DNA of 64,000 nt. It comes from Chryseobacterium cucumeris (GTDB taxonomy: Bacteria > Bacteroidota > Bacteroidia > Flavobacteriales > Weeksellaceae). This document shows, piece after piece, positions 17,741-26,049 of the stretch. Below the pieces are notes generated by a model. The model ran no database searches. It saw only the letters and a program-made list of their open reading frames with translations, and had not been told where the DNA came from. The stretch's first letter is position 1; each line of letters opens with the position of its first letter. The DNA lies in assembly GCF_016775705.1 (NCBI RefSeq), contig NZ_CP068760.1, positions 4,216,001 to 4,280,000 on the forward strand. Reading direction: 5' to 3'. Both the position numbers and the translations under genes were made by a program.

Positions 17741-18664
17741 ATGAGTACAAAACTAAACTGGGAAGGTATTTATCCAGCTGTATTAACGCCTTTTACAAAA
17801 GAGGGTGAGATAGACTTTGAAATGTTTGCTGTCAATACAGAAGCCCAGATTAAAGCAGGAGTTCACGGAATTATCCTTGCAGGAACATTAGGGGAAGCCA
17901 GTGCGTTGGAAACGGAAGAAAAATTTGAACTGCTGAAATACGCAAGAAAAATAACGCAGGGTAGAATTCCTGTCATTCTTAATCTTTCTGAAAATACTAC
18001 CAAAAATGCGGTTCATTTTGCCCAAAAAGCAAAAGAATTGGGAGCTGATGGATTAATGTTACTTCCTCCAATGCGTTATAAAGCCGACAGCCGCGAGGTG
18101 GTAGAATATTTCAAAGCAGTGGCCACGGCTACAGATCTTCCGATCCTTATCTATAATAATCCTGTAGATTACGGAATTTATGTCACCCTTGACATGTTTG
18201 AGGAGCTTATTGAATATCCCACTATTCAGGCTGTCAAAGAATCAACAAGAGATCTTGCGAATGTAACCAGAATGATCAACCGTTTTGGGAAAAGAATCAA
18301 AATTCTTGGAGGCGTAGATACAATTTGTCTGGAAACGCTGATGCTTGGAGCAGATGGCCTTGTGGCAGGTCTTGTAGATGCCTTTCCTAATGAAACCATG
18401 GCTATGTACAACTATGTTAAAACAGGCGAATACGACAAAGCTGTTGCCATCTACAGATGGTTTATGCCATTGCTTGAGCTTGACATTCATCCTAAACTTA
18501 TCCAGTATATCAAGCTTGCTGCAACAGCGGAAGGGATAAGCAATCCTTATGTGAGAGCTCCACGTCTTGAACTTCAAGGAGAAGAAGCTGAAAGAATTCA
18601 AAAAATTATTGAAGAAGGCAGAGTGAATCGTCCGGTATTATTAATTCCAGAAATACAGCTATGA
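17741..18664 (+). CDS. Dihydrodipicolinate synthase-family lyase (probable 1-pyrroline-4-hydroxy-2-carboxylate deaminase)
   Basis: 307 residues of the DapA/NAL TIM-barrel family. It shows GVHGIILAGTLGEASALE, the Tyr of LIYNNPVDYG and the Schiff-base Lys166 in AVKEST. DapA itself would be expected among lysine genes. Here the gene is the first of an operon with a semialdehyde dehydrogenase, a proline-racemase-family epimerase and a D-amino-acid-type oxidoreductase, which is the known layout for 4-hydroxyproline breakdown. In that pathway this enzyme deaminates the pyrroline to 2-oxoglutarate semialdehyde. The 4-base overlap with the next gene (ATGA) shows coupling. Confidence 0.88.
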   Translation: MSTKLNWEGIYPAVLTPFTKEGEIDFEMFAVNTEAQIKAGVHGIILAGTLGEASALETEEKFELLKYARKITQGRIPVILNLSENTTKNAVHFAQKAKELGADGLMLLPPMRYKADSREVVEYFKAVATATDLPILIYNNPVDYGIYVTLDMFEELIEYPTIQAVKESTRDLANVTRMINRFGKRIKILGGVDTICLETLMLGADGLVAGLVDAFPNETMAMYNYVKTGEYDKAVAIYRWFMPLLELDIHPKLIQYIKLAATAEGISNPYVRAPRLELQGEEAERIQKIIEEGRVNRPVLLIPEIQL

Positions 18665-20145
18665 TGGAAGAAACATCAACACAAAATATAGACAAAAGAA
18701 TTCAGATGGCGGTTGAAGCCTTCCGGTTTCTGAAAAACACCACCATCAATGAACGGGCCGAATTTATGAATGCTGTAGCAGATCAGATTGAAGCCTTGGG
18801 AGAAGAACTTTTAACAGTAACTCATGCCGAAACGTCATTGCCTTTAGCCAGACTTACCGGAGAAAAGGCAAGAACAGCAGGACAATGGAGAAGCTATGCA
18901 AAAGCTGTTGCTGACGGGATCTATACGGAGGCCAGAATTGATCTTGCCCAGCCTGAAAAACAAAAAGGAGATCTCCGTAAATACAATGTAGGTATCGGAC
19001 CTGTTGTCATTTTCGGAGCCAGCAATTTTCCTTTTGCTTTTTCTACTGCGGGAGGAGATACTGCGAGTGCGATCGGGGCAGGCTGTCCTGTCATTATAAA
19101 AGCACATCCGGCACATCCACAGACTTCACAGATAATGGCTGATGCGATAAGCGCTGTTATTAAAGCTTTCGGATGGCCTGAAGGAATTTTCAGCCATATT
19201 ACCGGAACATCTTATGAGATCGGAGCTTATCTGACCCAGCATCCGGATATCCGGGCTATTGCGTTCACAGGTTCATTTAATGGCGGAAAAGCATTGTTTG
19301 ATATTGCCAGCCGCCGTGAAAATCCTATTCCGGTATTTGCAGAAATGGGAAGTATCAATCCGGTATTTGCCTTTCAAAACCTGCTTGAAACCAAAGCTGA
19401 AGCATTGGCAAAGGAATATATCGGTTCTTTAACGCTGGGTGTAGGACAATTTTGTACCAATCCGGGAGTATTTATTGCATTGAAAGGAGAGTCGTTTAAC
19501 CGTTTCATCAATACATTAAAAGAAGAAATTCAAAAAGTGGCTCCCGCTAAAATGCTTCACAAAGGAATATTAGACAATTTCGAAAAAAACAAAAGCATTG
19601 CATTAGAACAGCCTGATGTTGAGATCATTGCATCAACAGAAACAGAAAGTTCTTCGGGCAACGCAACAGTGATAAAAACCAGTGCCGGAAATTTCGTGAA
19701 TAATCCGGTATTAAGTGAAGAAGTCTTTGGTCCATTTGGTATTGTTGTGGAGTGTGAAACAGACGAAGAATTCATGAAGATTGCCCAACAGCTAAAAGGA
19801 CAGTTAACCATTACCATCGCAGCGACCCGTGAAGATGTTCGCGATAACAGTACATTGATTACTATTTTGAAAGATAAATGCGGAAGACTATTATTCAATG
19901 GAATGCCTACAGGAGTAGAAGTGGTGTATGGCATGCAGCATGGAGGTCCGTTTCCTTCTACTACCGATTCCCGTTTTACCTCCGTAGGACCGGATGCTGT
20001 AAAACGATTTGTCCGTCCGATCTGCTTTCAGAACTGGCCGGATGAATTCTTACCGGATGAGTTAAAGAATGAAAATCCATTGCAGATCAGCAGAATGGTA
20101 GATGGAATAATGAATTCAGAATCACTAAAATTACAAACCACATGA
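18661..20145 (+). CDS. Aldehyde dehydrogenase (probable 2-oxoglutarate semialdehyde / 2,5-dioxovalerate dehydrogenase)
   Basis: 494 residues. The general-base Glu is at 228 (VFAEMGSINPVF) and the nucleophile Cys at 265 (VGQFCTNPG). The N-terminal stretch (GPVVIFGASNFPFAFSTAGGDTASAIGAGCPVIIKAHP) and the ending (MQHGGPFPSTTDSRFTSVG) resemble NADP-dependent 2,5-dioxovalerate dehydrogenases. It would oxidise 2-oxoglutarate semialdehyde to 2-oxoglutarate, the last step of hydroxyproline catabolism. It overlaps both neighbours by 4 bases. Confidence 0.92.
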   Translation: MMEETSTQNIDKRIQMAVEAFRFLKNTTINERAEFMNAVADQIEALGEELLTVTHAETSLPLARLTGEKARTAGQWRSYAKAVADGIYTEARIDLAQPEKQKGDLRKYNVGIGPVVIFGASNFPFAFSTAGGDTASAIGAGCPVIIKAHPAHPQTSQIMADAISAVIKAFGWPEGIFSHITGTSYEIGAYLTQHPDIRAIAFTGSFNGGKALFDIASRRENPIPVFAEMGSINPVFAFQNLLETKAEALAKEYIGSLTLGVGQFCTNPGVFIALKGESFNRFINTLKEEIQKVAPAKMLHKGILDNFEKNKSIALEQPDVEIIASTETESSSGNATVIKTSAGNFVNNPVLSEEVFGPFGIVVECETDEEFMKIAQQLKGQLTITIAATREDVRDNSTLITILKDKCGRLLFNGMPTGVEVVYGMQHGGPFPSTTDSRFTSVGPDAVKRFVRPICFQNWPDEFLPDELKNENPLQISRMVDGIMNSESLKLQTT

Positions 20146-21140
20146 ACAGAACATTTTTTTGTATAGATTCACACACCTGTGGATGTCCTGTACGTCTTGT
20201 TGCAGGAGGTGCCCCAATTTTAAAAGGAAATTCCATGATGGAACGCCGGCTGCACTTTATGGAAGAATACGACTGGATCAGAAAGGGATTGATGTTTGAA
20301 CCCCGTGGTCATGATATGATGAGCGGAAGTATTCTGTATCCTCCTGTAGATGAAAATAACGATATCGGAGTTTTATATATTGAAACCAGCGGATGTCTTC
20401 CCATGTGCGGGCACGGAACCATCGGAACGGTTACCATAGCTATTGAAGAAGGACTTGTTGTTCCTAAAATTCCGGGAAAATTCCGTCTTGAAACACCTGC
20501 AGGACTTATCCTCATCGATTATGTACAGGAAGGAAAAAAAGTAAAATCTGTAAAACTGACGAATGTAAAGTCTTTCCTGTATGCTGAAAACCTGGAAGTT
20601 GAATGTCCGGATCTGGGATTAATAAGAGCCGATGTTGCTTATGGTGGAAATTTTTATGCGATTATAGATCCTCAGGAAAATTTCAGAGATATTTCTGATT
20701 TTACGGCCAGCCAGCTCATTCATTATGGAAAAATTATCAGAAAATTACTCAATGAAAAATATGAATTCATTCATCCTGAAATTGAACACATTAAAGGATT
20801 AAGCCATATTCAGTGGACGGGAAAACCCACAGATCCCGAAGCCAGCGGAAGAAATGCAGTATTGGTGGGTGAAAATGCTTTAGACCGTTCGCCGTGCGGT
20901 ACGGGAACTTCGGCACGAATGGCCCAATGGTATGCTAAGGGAAAACTGAAGGAAGGGAAAGAATTCATTCATGAAAGCTATATCGGTTCCCGGTTTATCG
21001 GGAGAATTGAAGAGACTACTACTTTAGATGGGAGACCAGCCATTATTCCGTCAGTAGAAGGCTGGGCAAGAATTACCGGATACAATCATATAATTATTGA
21101 TGATGAAGATCCTTACTGGCAGGGTTTTCAGGTAATGTAA
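20142..21140 (+). CDS. 4-hydroxyproline 2-epimerase (proline racemase family)
   Basis: 332 residues. Both catalytic cysteines are present: Cys89 in MCGHGTIG and Cys252 in DRSPCGTGTSARMA. This identifies a racemase/epimerase rather than the trans-3-hydroxyproline dehydratase branch, where the first Cys is replaced. It starts with IDSHTCGCPVRLV as 4-hydroxyproline epimerases do. The reaction converts trans-4-hydroxy-L-proline to cis-4-hydroxy-D-proline, the substrate of the oxidoreductase encoded 7 bases downstream. Confidence 0.94.
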   Translation: MNRTFFCIDSHTCGCPVRLVAGGAPILKGNSMMERRLHFMEEYDWIRKGLMFEPRGHDMMSGSILYPPVDENNDIGVLYIETSGCLPMCGHGTIGTVTIAIEEGLVVPKIPGKFRLETPAGLILIDYVQEGKKVKSVKLTNVKSFLYAENLEVECPDLGLIRADVAYGGNFYAIIDPQENFRDISDFTASQLIHYGKIIRKLLNEKYEFIHPEIEHIKGLSHIQWTGKPTDPEASGRNAVLVGENALDRSPCGTGTSARMAQWYAKGKLKEGKEFIHESYIGSRFIGRIEETTTLDGRPAIIPSVEGWARITGYNHIIIDDEDPYWQGFQVM

Positions 21141-21147
21141 CAGGCAT

Positions 21148-22413
21148 ATGGCACAGAATAAAGGAAAAGCACTGATCATCGGTGCAGGAATAGCAGGATT
21201 AAGCTCAGCGTATTATCTTTTGCAGAAAGGATGGCAAGTGGAGATTCTAGAGCAGAATGATCTTAGCAACAATTGTTCTTATGGCAATGCAGGCATGATT
21301 GTACCCAGTCATTTTACCCCATTGGCAGCTCCGGGAGTTGTAGCACAGGGAATACGCTGGATGTTCGACAGTAAAAGTCCGTTTTATGTAAAACCTTCAC
21401 TCAATTCGAGACTTATATCCTGGGGATTGAAATTTTTAAAACATTCCAACCAGAAACATGTTGACTATTCTGCAGCAGCCATCAGGGATCTTAACCTGGC
21501 AAGCAGCAAACTTTATAATGAGATCGCGCAAAATGATGAATTTGATTTTGAGCTTAGTCAGAATGGCATTTTAATGCTCTATAAAACCGAGAAAGTTGCA
21601 GAAGAAGAAACAGAGCTTGCCCACAAGGCAATCAGTATGGGTTTACCCGTTGATATTCTGGGTAAAAAAGAAATTCAGGAACTTGAACCCAATGTTCAAC
21701 TGGACGTTATCGGAGGAGTCAATTATAAATGCGACGGCCATATGAATCCCATGAAACTGATGAAACAAATGATCTCTTATCTTAAAAATAATGATGTCGT
21801 TTTTCATACCCATCATCAGGTAACTGGCTTTGAAACTTCCGGCAGCAATATTAAAAAGGTCATAGCGAATGGTAAAGAATTTACTGCAGACCAATTTATC
21901 ATGACGGGAGGTTCATTTCTCCCTGAACTGGCTCAGAAGGCAGGAATCAAAATTCAGTTGATGCCCGGAAAAGGATATTCATTCATGCACAAACCGGAAA
22001 ATCCTCTTAATACTTTACAGCATGCTGCCTTATTAATTGAGGCCAGAGTTGCAGTAACTCCTATGAACGGACACATCCGTTTTGGCGGAACGATGGAACT
22101 GGCTTCCCACAATGATACAATTAATATGAAAAGGGTAGAAGGAATCACCAAGTCTATTCCCAACTATTTACCTGACTTTCAGATTGAGAAACCCAAAGAA
22201 TCTGAAATCTGGTTCGGCTACAGGCCCTGCGCTCCGGATGGGCTGCCTTATCTGGGACAGTCTTCCAAACTCAAAAACCTGATTATCGCAGGTGGCGGCG
22301 GAATGATGGGACTAAGCTTAGGACCCATTTTTGGAAAAACAGTTTCAGAACTTGCCCATGACCAAAAGCCAACGGTTGAGATAAAAATATTCAACCCTGA
22401 AAGATTTAGTTAA
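21148..22413 (+). CDS. FAD-dependent D-amino acid oxidoreductase (probable cis-4-hydroxy-D-proline dehydrogenase)
   Basis: 421 residues of the DAO family. The FAD motif GAGIAG is at residues 12-17, GNAGMIVPSHFTPLAAPG resembles DadA, and the C-terminus has WFGYRPCAPDGLPYLG and IAGGGGMMGLSLGP. In the operon it would oxidise cis-4-hydroxy-D-proline to 1-pyrroline-4-hydroxy-2-carboxylate, the substrate of the first gene product. It is DadA-like in sequence, so use of other D-amino acids cannot be excluded. Confidence 0.9.
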   Translation: MAQNKGKALIIGAGIAGLSSAYYLLQKGWQVEILEQNDLSNNCSYGNAGMIVPSHFTPLAAPGVVAQGIRWMFDSKSPFYVKPSLNSRLISWGLKFLKHSNQKHVDYSAAAIRDLNLASSKLYNEIAQNDEFDFELSQNGILMLYKTEKVAEEETELAHKAISMGLPVDILGKKEIQELEPNVQLDVIGGVNYKCDGHMNPMKLMKQMISYLKNNDVVFHTHHQVTGFETSGSNIKKVIANGKEFTADQFIMTGGSFLPELAQKAGIKIQLMPGKGYSFMHKPENPLNTLQHAALLIEARVAVTPMNGHIRFGGTMELASHNDTINMKRVEGITKSIPNYLPDFQIEKPKESEIWFGYRPCAPDGLPYLGQSSKLKNLIIAGGGGMMGLSLGPIFGKTVSELAHDQKPTVEIKIFNPERFS

Positions 22414-22496
22414 AAAACACCACATAACACACACAAATCAAGCCAAAAACAATTTGATTATTTAAATAATTTATTAACCACCAAATCCAAAAAATT

Positions 22497-24647
22497 ATGA
22501 AAAAATTTAAATTACTATTACTTGTTTCCCTATTTCCAGCAATAGGTTTTGCTCAGGAAAACAGACCTCGTGAGTGTAAAGCAGATGAAATGATGAAAAA
22601 ACATTTTGAGCTGCATCCCGAATCTAAGGCAGAATATGAAAACTTTGAGAAATATACCAAAGATTTCGTAAAAAAAATGGGATCAAACAAAAACTCATTG
22701 AATAATAGTAGGATGAGCAATCCAACTTACATCATCCCTGTGGTTTTTCATGTGTATGGAGAATCTCAAAGCAATGTAAAAGTAAATTACCAAAAAGTAG
22801 TTGACTTACTGCAACAAATCAACTTAAATTTCAATGGAATCAACACGGATTCAAATACTGTAGATCCTTATTTCCAATCTATCAGAGGAGCATTAAGCAT
22901 TGAATTCCGGTTAGCTAAAATTGATCCAACCGGAAAAGCTACAAGCGGAGTGGTATTTCACCCTTTCAAAGGTGGATATGGCAACGGAGGTGGATATGAT
23001 GCACAAATTGGCACAGATGCATGGGATAATACAAAGTATATGAATGTGTATATCCAAAATGATCTGTATGCTAATAAAGATTTATATCAATCAGGAGTTG
23101 CATGGTATCCGGATTCATACATGAGTTCAGTAAATACAGCCAGAGTGGTGTATAATGGACGTTATATATTTAATGCTGCAGGAACAGTGGCTTCAAACGA
23201 GTTTTCTGATACATTTACTCACGAATTCGGGCATTGGTTAAATCTTCAACACACGTTCAATGTTCTGTGTTCAACTTCGAACCCTGGTAATGATGGTGAC
23301 GGAGTTGCTGACACCCCTGTAGAAAATGCTTCTTCCGGATTGGGATGTAACTCTGGAAACAATTGTCTTGGACAAAAAGTAAACGTTGAAAACTATATGG
23401 GATACAATGGTTCTTCCGGCTGTTATAAAATGTTTACCAATGGACAGGTGAACAGAATGCTGGCAGCATTAAACCATCCTTCGCGAATAAATTTATGGCA
23501 GCCTGCCAACTTAGCCGCAACCGGAGTTGCCAATACTCCACCAAGATTAGCCCTTAGCAACAGTACATTTACAGAGAACTTAAACAATAATGGAGTCGTG
23601 TCATTAGACGGAACAGTAGCATCTGCCCCTATATCAACGATTACGCTGAACGGAGCAACATTTGCCGTACCCAATGGAACAACTCTTACTGCAGGAACCC
23701 ATTTCACGTCTTCATTACCAGCAGGATTAACTGCAAGTATAGTAGTTACAAGCCCTACGACTGCTACACTTACTATAAATGGTGCAGCAACCAGTCATTC
23801 TAAAAGTCAGGTCTTAAATTCATCAATTACGTTCCTGAATCCGGCTATAACAGGAGGCGTAACTTCACTAGGATCAACGACAGCTTTGGCCTTAACTTTT
23901 TCTTATAAAGATCCTTATAAAATAGTTACCGGAACTCCTCTGGAAAGTTATGCCAACCCAACACCAACAACAGTAACCACCAACTCAGGGGCAACCTGGA
24001 AATATTTTATCATTAATCCGGAGCTTAGTGATGATGCAGGGTATGGCGCCTGGTACTATGGAGCCAATCAATTAAAATTGGAAACTTATTGGAAAGGATT
24101 AGTGTGCCAAACAGGAACAAGAAATATTAGTTTAATTCCAGCCTGTACCACCATAACGAATGCAAATAATATAGGGTATCCAACTTGGACTCCCGGACAA
24201 CTGGATGTGTATACTCCTACCTATACTACCTGGTCTGGTAAAACCGCTTATGTTGGTTTTAGAAACCAATTCGAAGGCTACGATATTAACGGCTATTTCA
24301 AAGTGAGCGTTGGGGCCAATGGTTCAAATTATTCTGTCACTGAGTTTGCATATAATACACAACCAAATGGCAGTATTACAACACCTTGTGCATTATCATT
24401 CTCCACTGCAGACGTTGATACAACCAACTCAGAAACTTCCATCTATCCAAATCCGGTTTCTGATGTATTGAATATTAAAACAAAAGGGGAAATTAAATCA
24501 ATTTCTGTTTATGATATGTTTGGAAGAAAAATGAATGCAAAAGTTATTGGTGATAAGGTTGAGGTTAAACACTTCCTGAGCGGAACTTACTTAATTGATA
24601 TTGAAACTTCTTTAGGGAAATCTTCCCAAAAATTCATTAAAAAATAG
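22497..24647 (+). CDS. Secreted M43-family zinc metalloprotease with T9SS sorting domain
   Basis: 716 residues. A signal peptide (LLLLVSLFPAIGFAQ) is followed by a propeptide-like segment and the metzincin catalytic domain, with zinc motif HEFGHWLNLQH at 242-252. The VENYMGY Met-turn and VADTP calcium-loop region are like those of pappalysin/cytophagalysin-type M43 proteases. A Ser/Thr-rich Ig-like middle region follows. The C-terminal ~80 residues (SIYPNPVSDVLNI, VYDMFGRKM, HFLSGTYLIDIET, QKFIKK) are a type A T9SS sorting domain. It follows the hydroxyproline operon by 83 bases on the same strand and ends at a strong terminator, so it may be co-regulated. A collagen or gelatin substrate is an inference from context. 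Confidence 0.92.
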   Translation: MKKFKLLLLVSLFPAIGFAQENRPRECKADEMMKKHFELHPESKAEYENFEKYTKDFVKKMGSNKNSLNNSRMSNPTYIIPVVFHVYGESQSNVKVNYQKVVDLLQQINLNFNGINTDSNTVDPYFQSIRGALSIEFRLAKIDPTGKATSGVVFHPFKGGYGNGGGYDAQIGTDAWDNTKYMNVYIQNDLYANKDLYQSGVAWYPDSYMSSVNTARVVYNGRYIFNAAGTVASNEFSDTFTHEFGHWLNLQHTFNVLCSTSNPGNDGDGVADTPVENASSGLGCNSGNNCLGQKVNVENYMGYNGSSGCYKMFTNGQVNRMLAALNHPSRINLWQPANLAATGVANTPPRLALSNSTFTENLNNNGVVSLDGTVASAPISTITLNGATFAVPNGTTLTAGTHFTSSLPAGLTASIVVTSPTTATLTINGAATSHSKSQVLNSSITFLNPAITGGVTSLGSTTALALTFSYKDPYKIVTGTPLESYANPTPTTVTTNSGATWKYFIINPELSDDAGYGAWYYGANQLKLETYWKGLVCQTGTRNISLIPACTTITNANNIGYPTWTPGQLDVYTPTYTTWSGKTAYVGFRNQFEGYDINGYFKVSVGANGSNYSVTEFAYNTQPNGSITTPCALSFSTADVDTTNSETSIYPNPVSDVLNIKTKGEIKSISVYDMFGRKMNAKVIGDKVEVKHFLSGTYLIDIETSLGKSSQKFIKK

Positions 24648-24668
24648 TTTAGTATCCATATGCAGTTG

Positions 24669-24700
24669 ATTGGGCTTCATTGTAAGCCCAATTTTTTTTA
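24669..24700 (+). terminator. Intrinsic terminator after the M43 protease
   Basis: ATTGGGCTT (24669-24677) pairs with AAGCCCAAT (24684-24692), followed by a run of T's. It ends the transcript that may begin at the hydroxyproline operon. Confidence 0.9.
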
Positions 24701-24761
24701 TCCTGTTTATGAGCAGTTCTTCATTTATTTATGTAATTTTATTCTTTGATAACAATATTCA

Positions 24762-25256
24762 ATGCATTATAAAAACGACAGGATCATCATCCGTGAATTT
24801 ACCCCTGAAGAATTTTCATTATTTTCCACTCTTTTTGAAAATGAAAATGTAACCCGGTATCTGCCCTACAAAACCCCGGAAGAATATAAGGAAATGTTTG
24901 ACAGAGCATTGGCAGATTATGAAGAGGGACCATTCAGCAGATGGGGAATTTTCCATCCCCAGAACAATGATTTTGTAGGAATGTGTCTGGCCAGAATCTT
25001 TCTCGACAATCCGGATCAGCTGGAAATAGGCTATACTTTAGGAGAAAATTATTGGGGAAAAGGCCTCGGAACGGAAGTTTGTAAAGCGCTTGTTGACCAC
25101 TGTTTATCAATAAATCATCAGAAAGATATCGTAGCAGTAACGGATCTTGATAATATCGGGTCCCAAAAAGTACTTTTGAAAAGCGGCTTTAAAAGAGTTG
25201 AAAATCTTGCACGAGAAGATAGGGAACTGGCGTATTTTGTTTTACAGAAAGAGTAA
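24762..25256 (+). CDS. GNAT-family N-acetyltransferase (RimJ/RimL-like)
   Basis: 164 residues. The fold markers are RIIIREFTPEEFSLFSTLFENENVTRYLP at the start, LEIGYTLGENYWGKGLGTEVCKALVDHCL (acetyl-CoA loop, GxGLGT) and DLDNIGSQKVLLKSGFKRVE near the end. It resembles the Acetyltransf_3 group that modifies ribosomal protein N-termini or small amines. The substrate is unknown. It is a single gene, with repeats downstream. Confidence 0.9.
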   Translation: MHYKNDRIIIREFTPEEFSLFSTLFENENVTRYLPYKTPEEYKEMFDRALADYEEGPFSRWGIFHPQNNDFVGMCLARIFLDNPDQLEIGYTLGENYWGKGLGTEVCKALVDHCLSINHQKDIVAVTDLDNIGSQKVLLKSGFKRVENLAREDRELAYFVLQKE

Positions 25257-25292
25257 ACTTGTGGCTCATATTACAGACGGAGGGCTTAGAAT

Positions 25293-25346
25293 TCCACTCT
25301 TGTGGAGAGGTGGTGAAAATTCAAAGAATTTTTGACGGGGTGGTTA
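25293..25346 (+). repeat. Dispersed repeat, copy 1 (core 25309-25344)
   Basis: The 36-base core starts GGTGGTGAAAATTC and ends GACGGGGTGGT. It matches the reverse complement of 41809-41844 at 35 of 36 positions. It lies between genes. The apparent ORF over it (25259-25483) is only read-through of repeats and is not called. Confidence 0.75.
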
Positions 25347-25350
25347 GCTT

Positions 25351-25486
25351 TTCCCACAGATTTCACGGATTTACACAGATGTTTGTGTATTTTAAAAATC
25401 TTCGATTTTTAAACTTAAGTGAACTTCTCAGCAGTTTATCTGTACTTAAAATCAACTTAAGTGTTTTTATCTTTTGTGGTTAAAAT
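25351..25486 (+). repeat. Degenerate relative of the 190-bp terminal-inverted-repeat element
   Basis: This fills most of the gap before the Rrf2 gene. It ends CTTTTGTGGTTAAAAT and carries AACTTAAGTG at 25454-25463, both found at the right end of the copy at 43058-43242. The left end (CCCACAGATTTCACGG) is of the same palindromic style but diverged. It is non-coding. Confidence 0.45.
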
Positions 25487-25549
25487 ACAAAGTTTTCAGC
25501 TATAAAAACATTTCATTTATCAGATAATTTATCATAACTTGCAGGAATT

Positions 25550-25966
25550 ATGATGTCGAAACGTTGCAAATATGCGCTTAAAGCAATGGTCAGATTAGCA
25601 AGGAATTATAACCAGGGCTTTCTGCCAACTTCCGTTATTGCACAGGACGAAAACATTCCCAAGAAATTTCTGGAACAGATTCTTCTCGAACTAAAAAGAG
25701 CCAAACTCGTTAACAGCAAGCAAGGCAAAGTAGGCGGGTATTATCTTTTAAAATCACCCGATGAGGTCTCATTAGCAGACATTTACCGAATCTTTGATGG
25801 CCCGATCGCTCTTACACCATGCGTTTCTTTAAATTTTTACGAAGCATGTGATGATTGTGTAGACGAAGCAGTATGCTATCTGAGGAAAGAACTTATGATC
25901 GTTCGTGAAAAGACCAGAAAAAGCATGATGGAAGCTACCTTAACCAAGTTCATCAATAAAGAATAA
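25550..25966 (+). CDS. Rrf2-family transcriptional regulator
   Basis: 138 residues. The N-terminal winged helix is typical (CKYALKAMVRLARNY, IAQDENIPKKFLEQILLELKRAKLVNSKQGKVGGYYLL), followed by the dimerisation helix with SLADIYRIFDGPIALTPC. Four cysteines occur in the later half (C-V-S, EACDDCVDEAVCYL), in the region that binds a cluster in IscR-like members and is metal-free in CymR. It lies 83 bases before cysH. By analogy with CymR it probably senses cysteine status and controls the sulfur operon. A second ATG follows the first directly. Confidence 0.92.
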   Translation: MMSKRCKYALKAMVRLARNYNQGFLPTSVIAQDENIPKKFLEQILLELKRAKLVNSKQGKVGGYYLLKSPDEVSLADIYRIFDGPIALTPCVSLNFYEACDDCVDEAVCYLRKELMIVREKTRKSMMEATLTKFINKE

Positions 25967-25985
25967 AATTTTTTTTATTTAAATT

Positions 25986-26003
25986 CTACTATTTTGATAG
26001 GAG
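25986..26003 (+). promoter_or_regulatory. Candidate operator upstream of cysH
   Basis: CTACTAT-TTTG-ATAGGAG is a 7+4+7 imperfect palindrome (one mismatch). It covers the likely -33 element of the cysH promoter, so a bound repressor would block it. The adjacent Rrf2 protein is the natural candidate to bind here. This is an inference from position and symmetry. Confidence 0.45.
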
Positions 26004-26026
26004 TTATAGAATTTTATATATATTTG
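25992..26026 (+). promoter_or_regulatory. Promoter of the sulfur assimilation operon
   Basis: -33 TTTTG (25992-25996) and -7 TATATTTG (26019-26026, TAnnTTTG), with a 22-base spacer, slightly longer than usual. The ATG of cysH is 23 bases further on. Confidence 0.6.
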
Positions 26027-26049
26027 CAAGACTTAAATCTCAATTCAAA

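Noticed and set aside
17741..18664. dapA (lysine biosynthesis)
   Set aside because: The family match is real, but the overlap with the semialdehyde dehydrogenase, epimerase and D-amino-acid-type oxidoreductase genes points to hydroxyproline breakdown.
25259..25483. A 74-codon plus-strand ORF after the GNAT gene
   Set aside because: It is made of two dispersed repeats (25293-25346 and 25351-25486). The translated text recurs at the false N-terminus of the AraC frame at 41800, so it is a repeat and not a protein.
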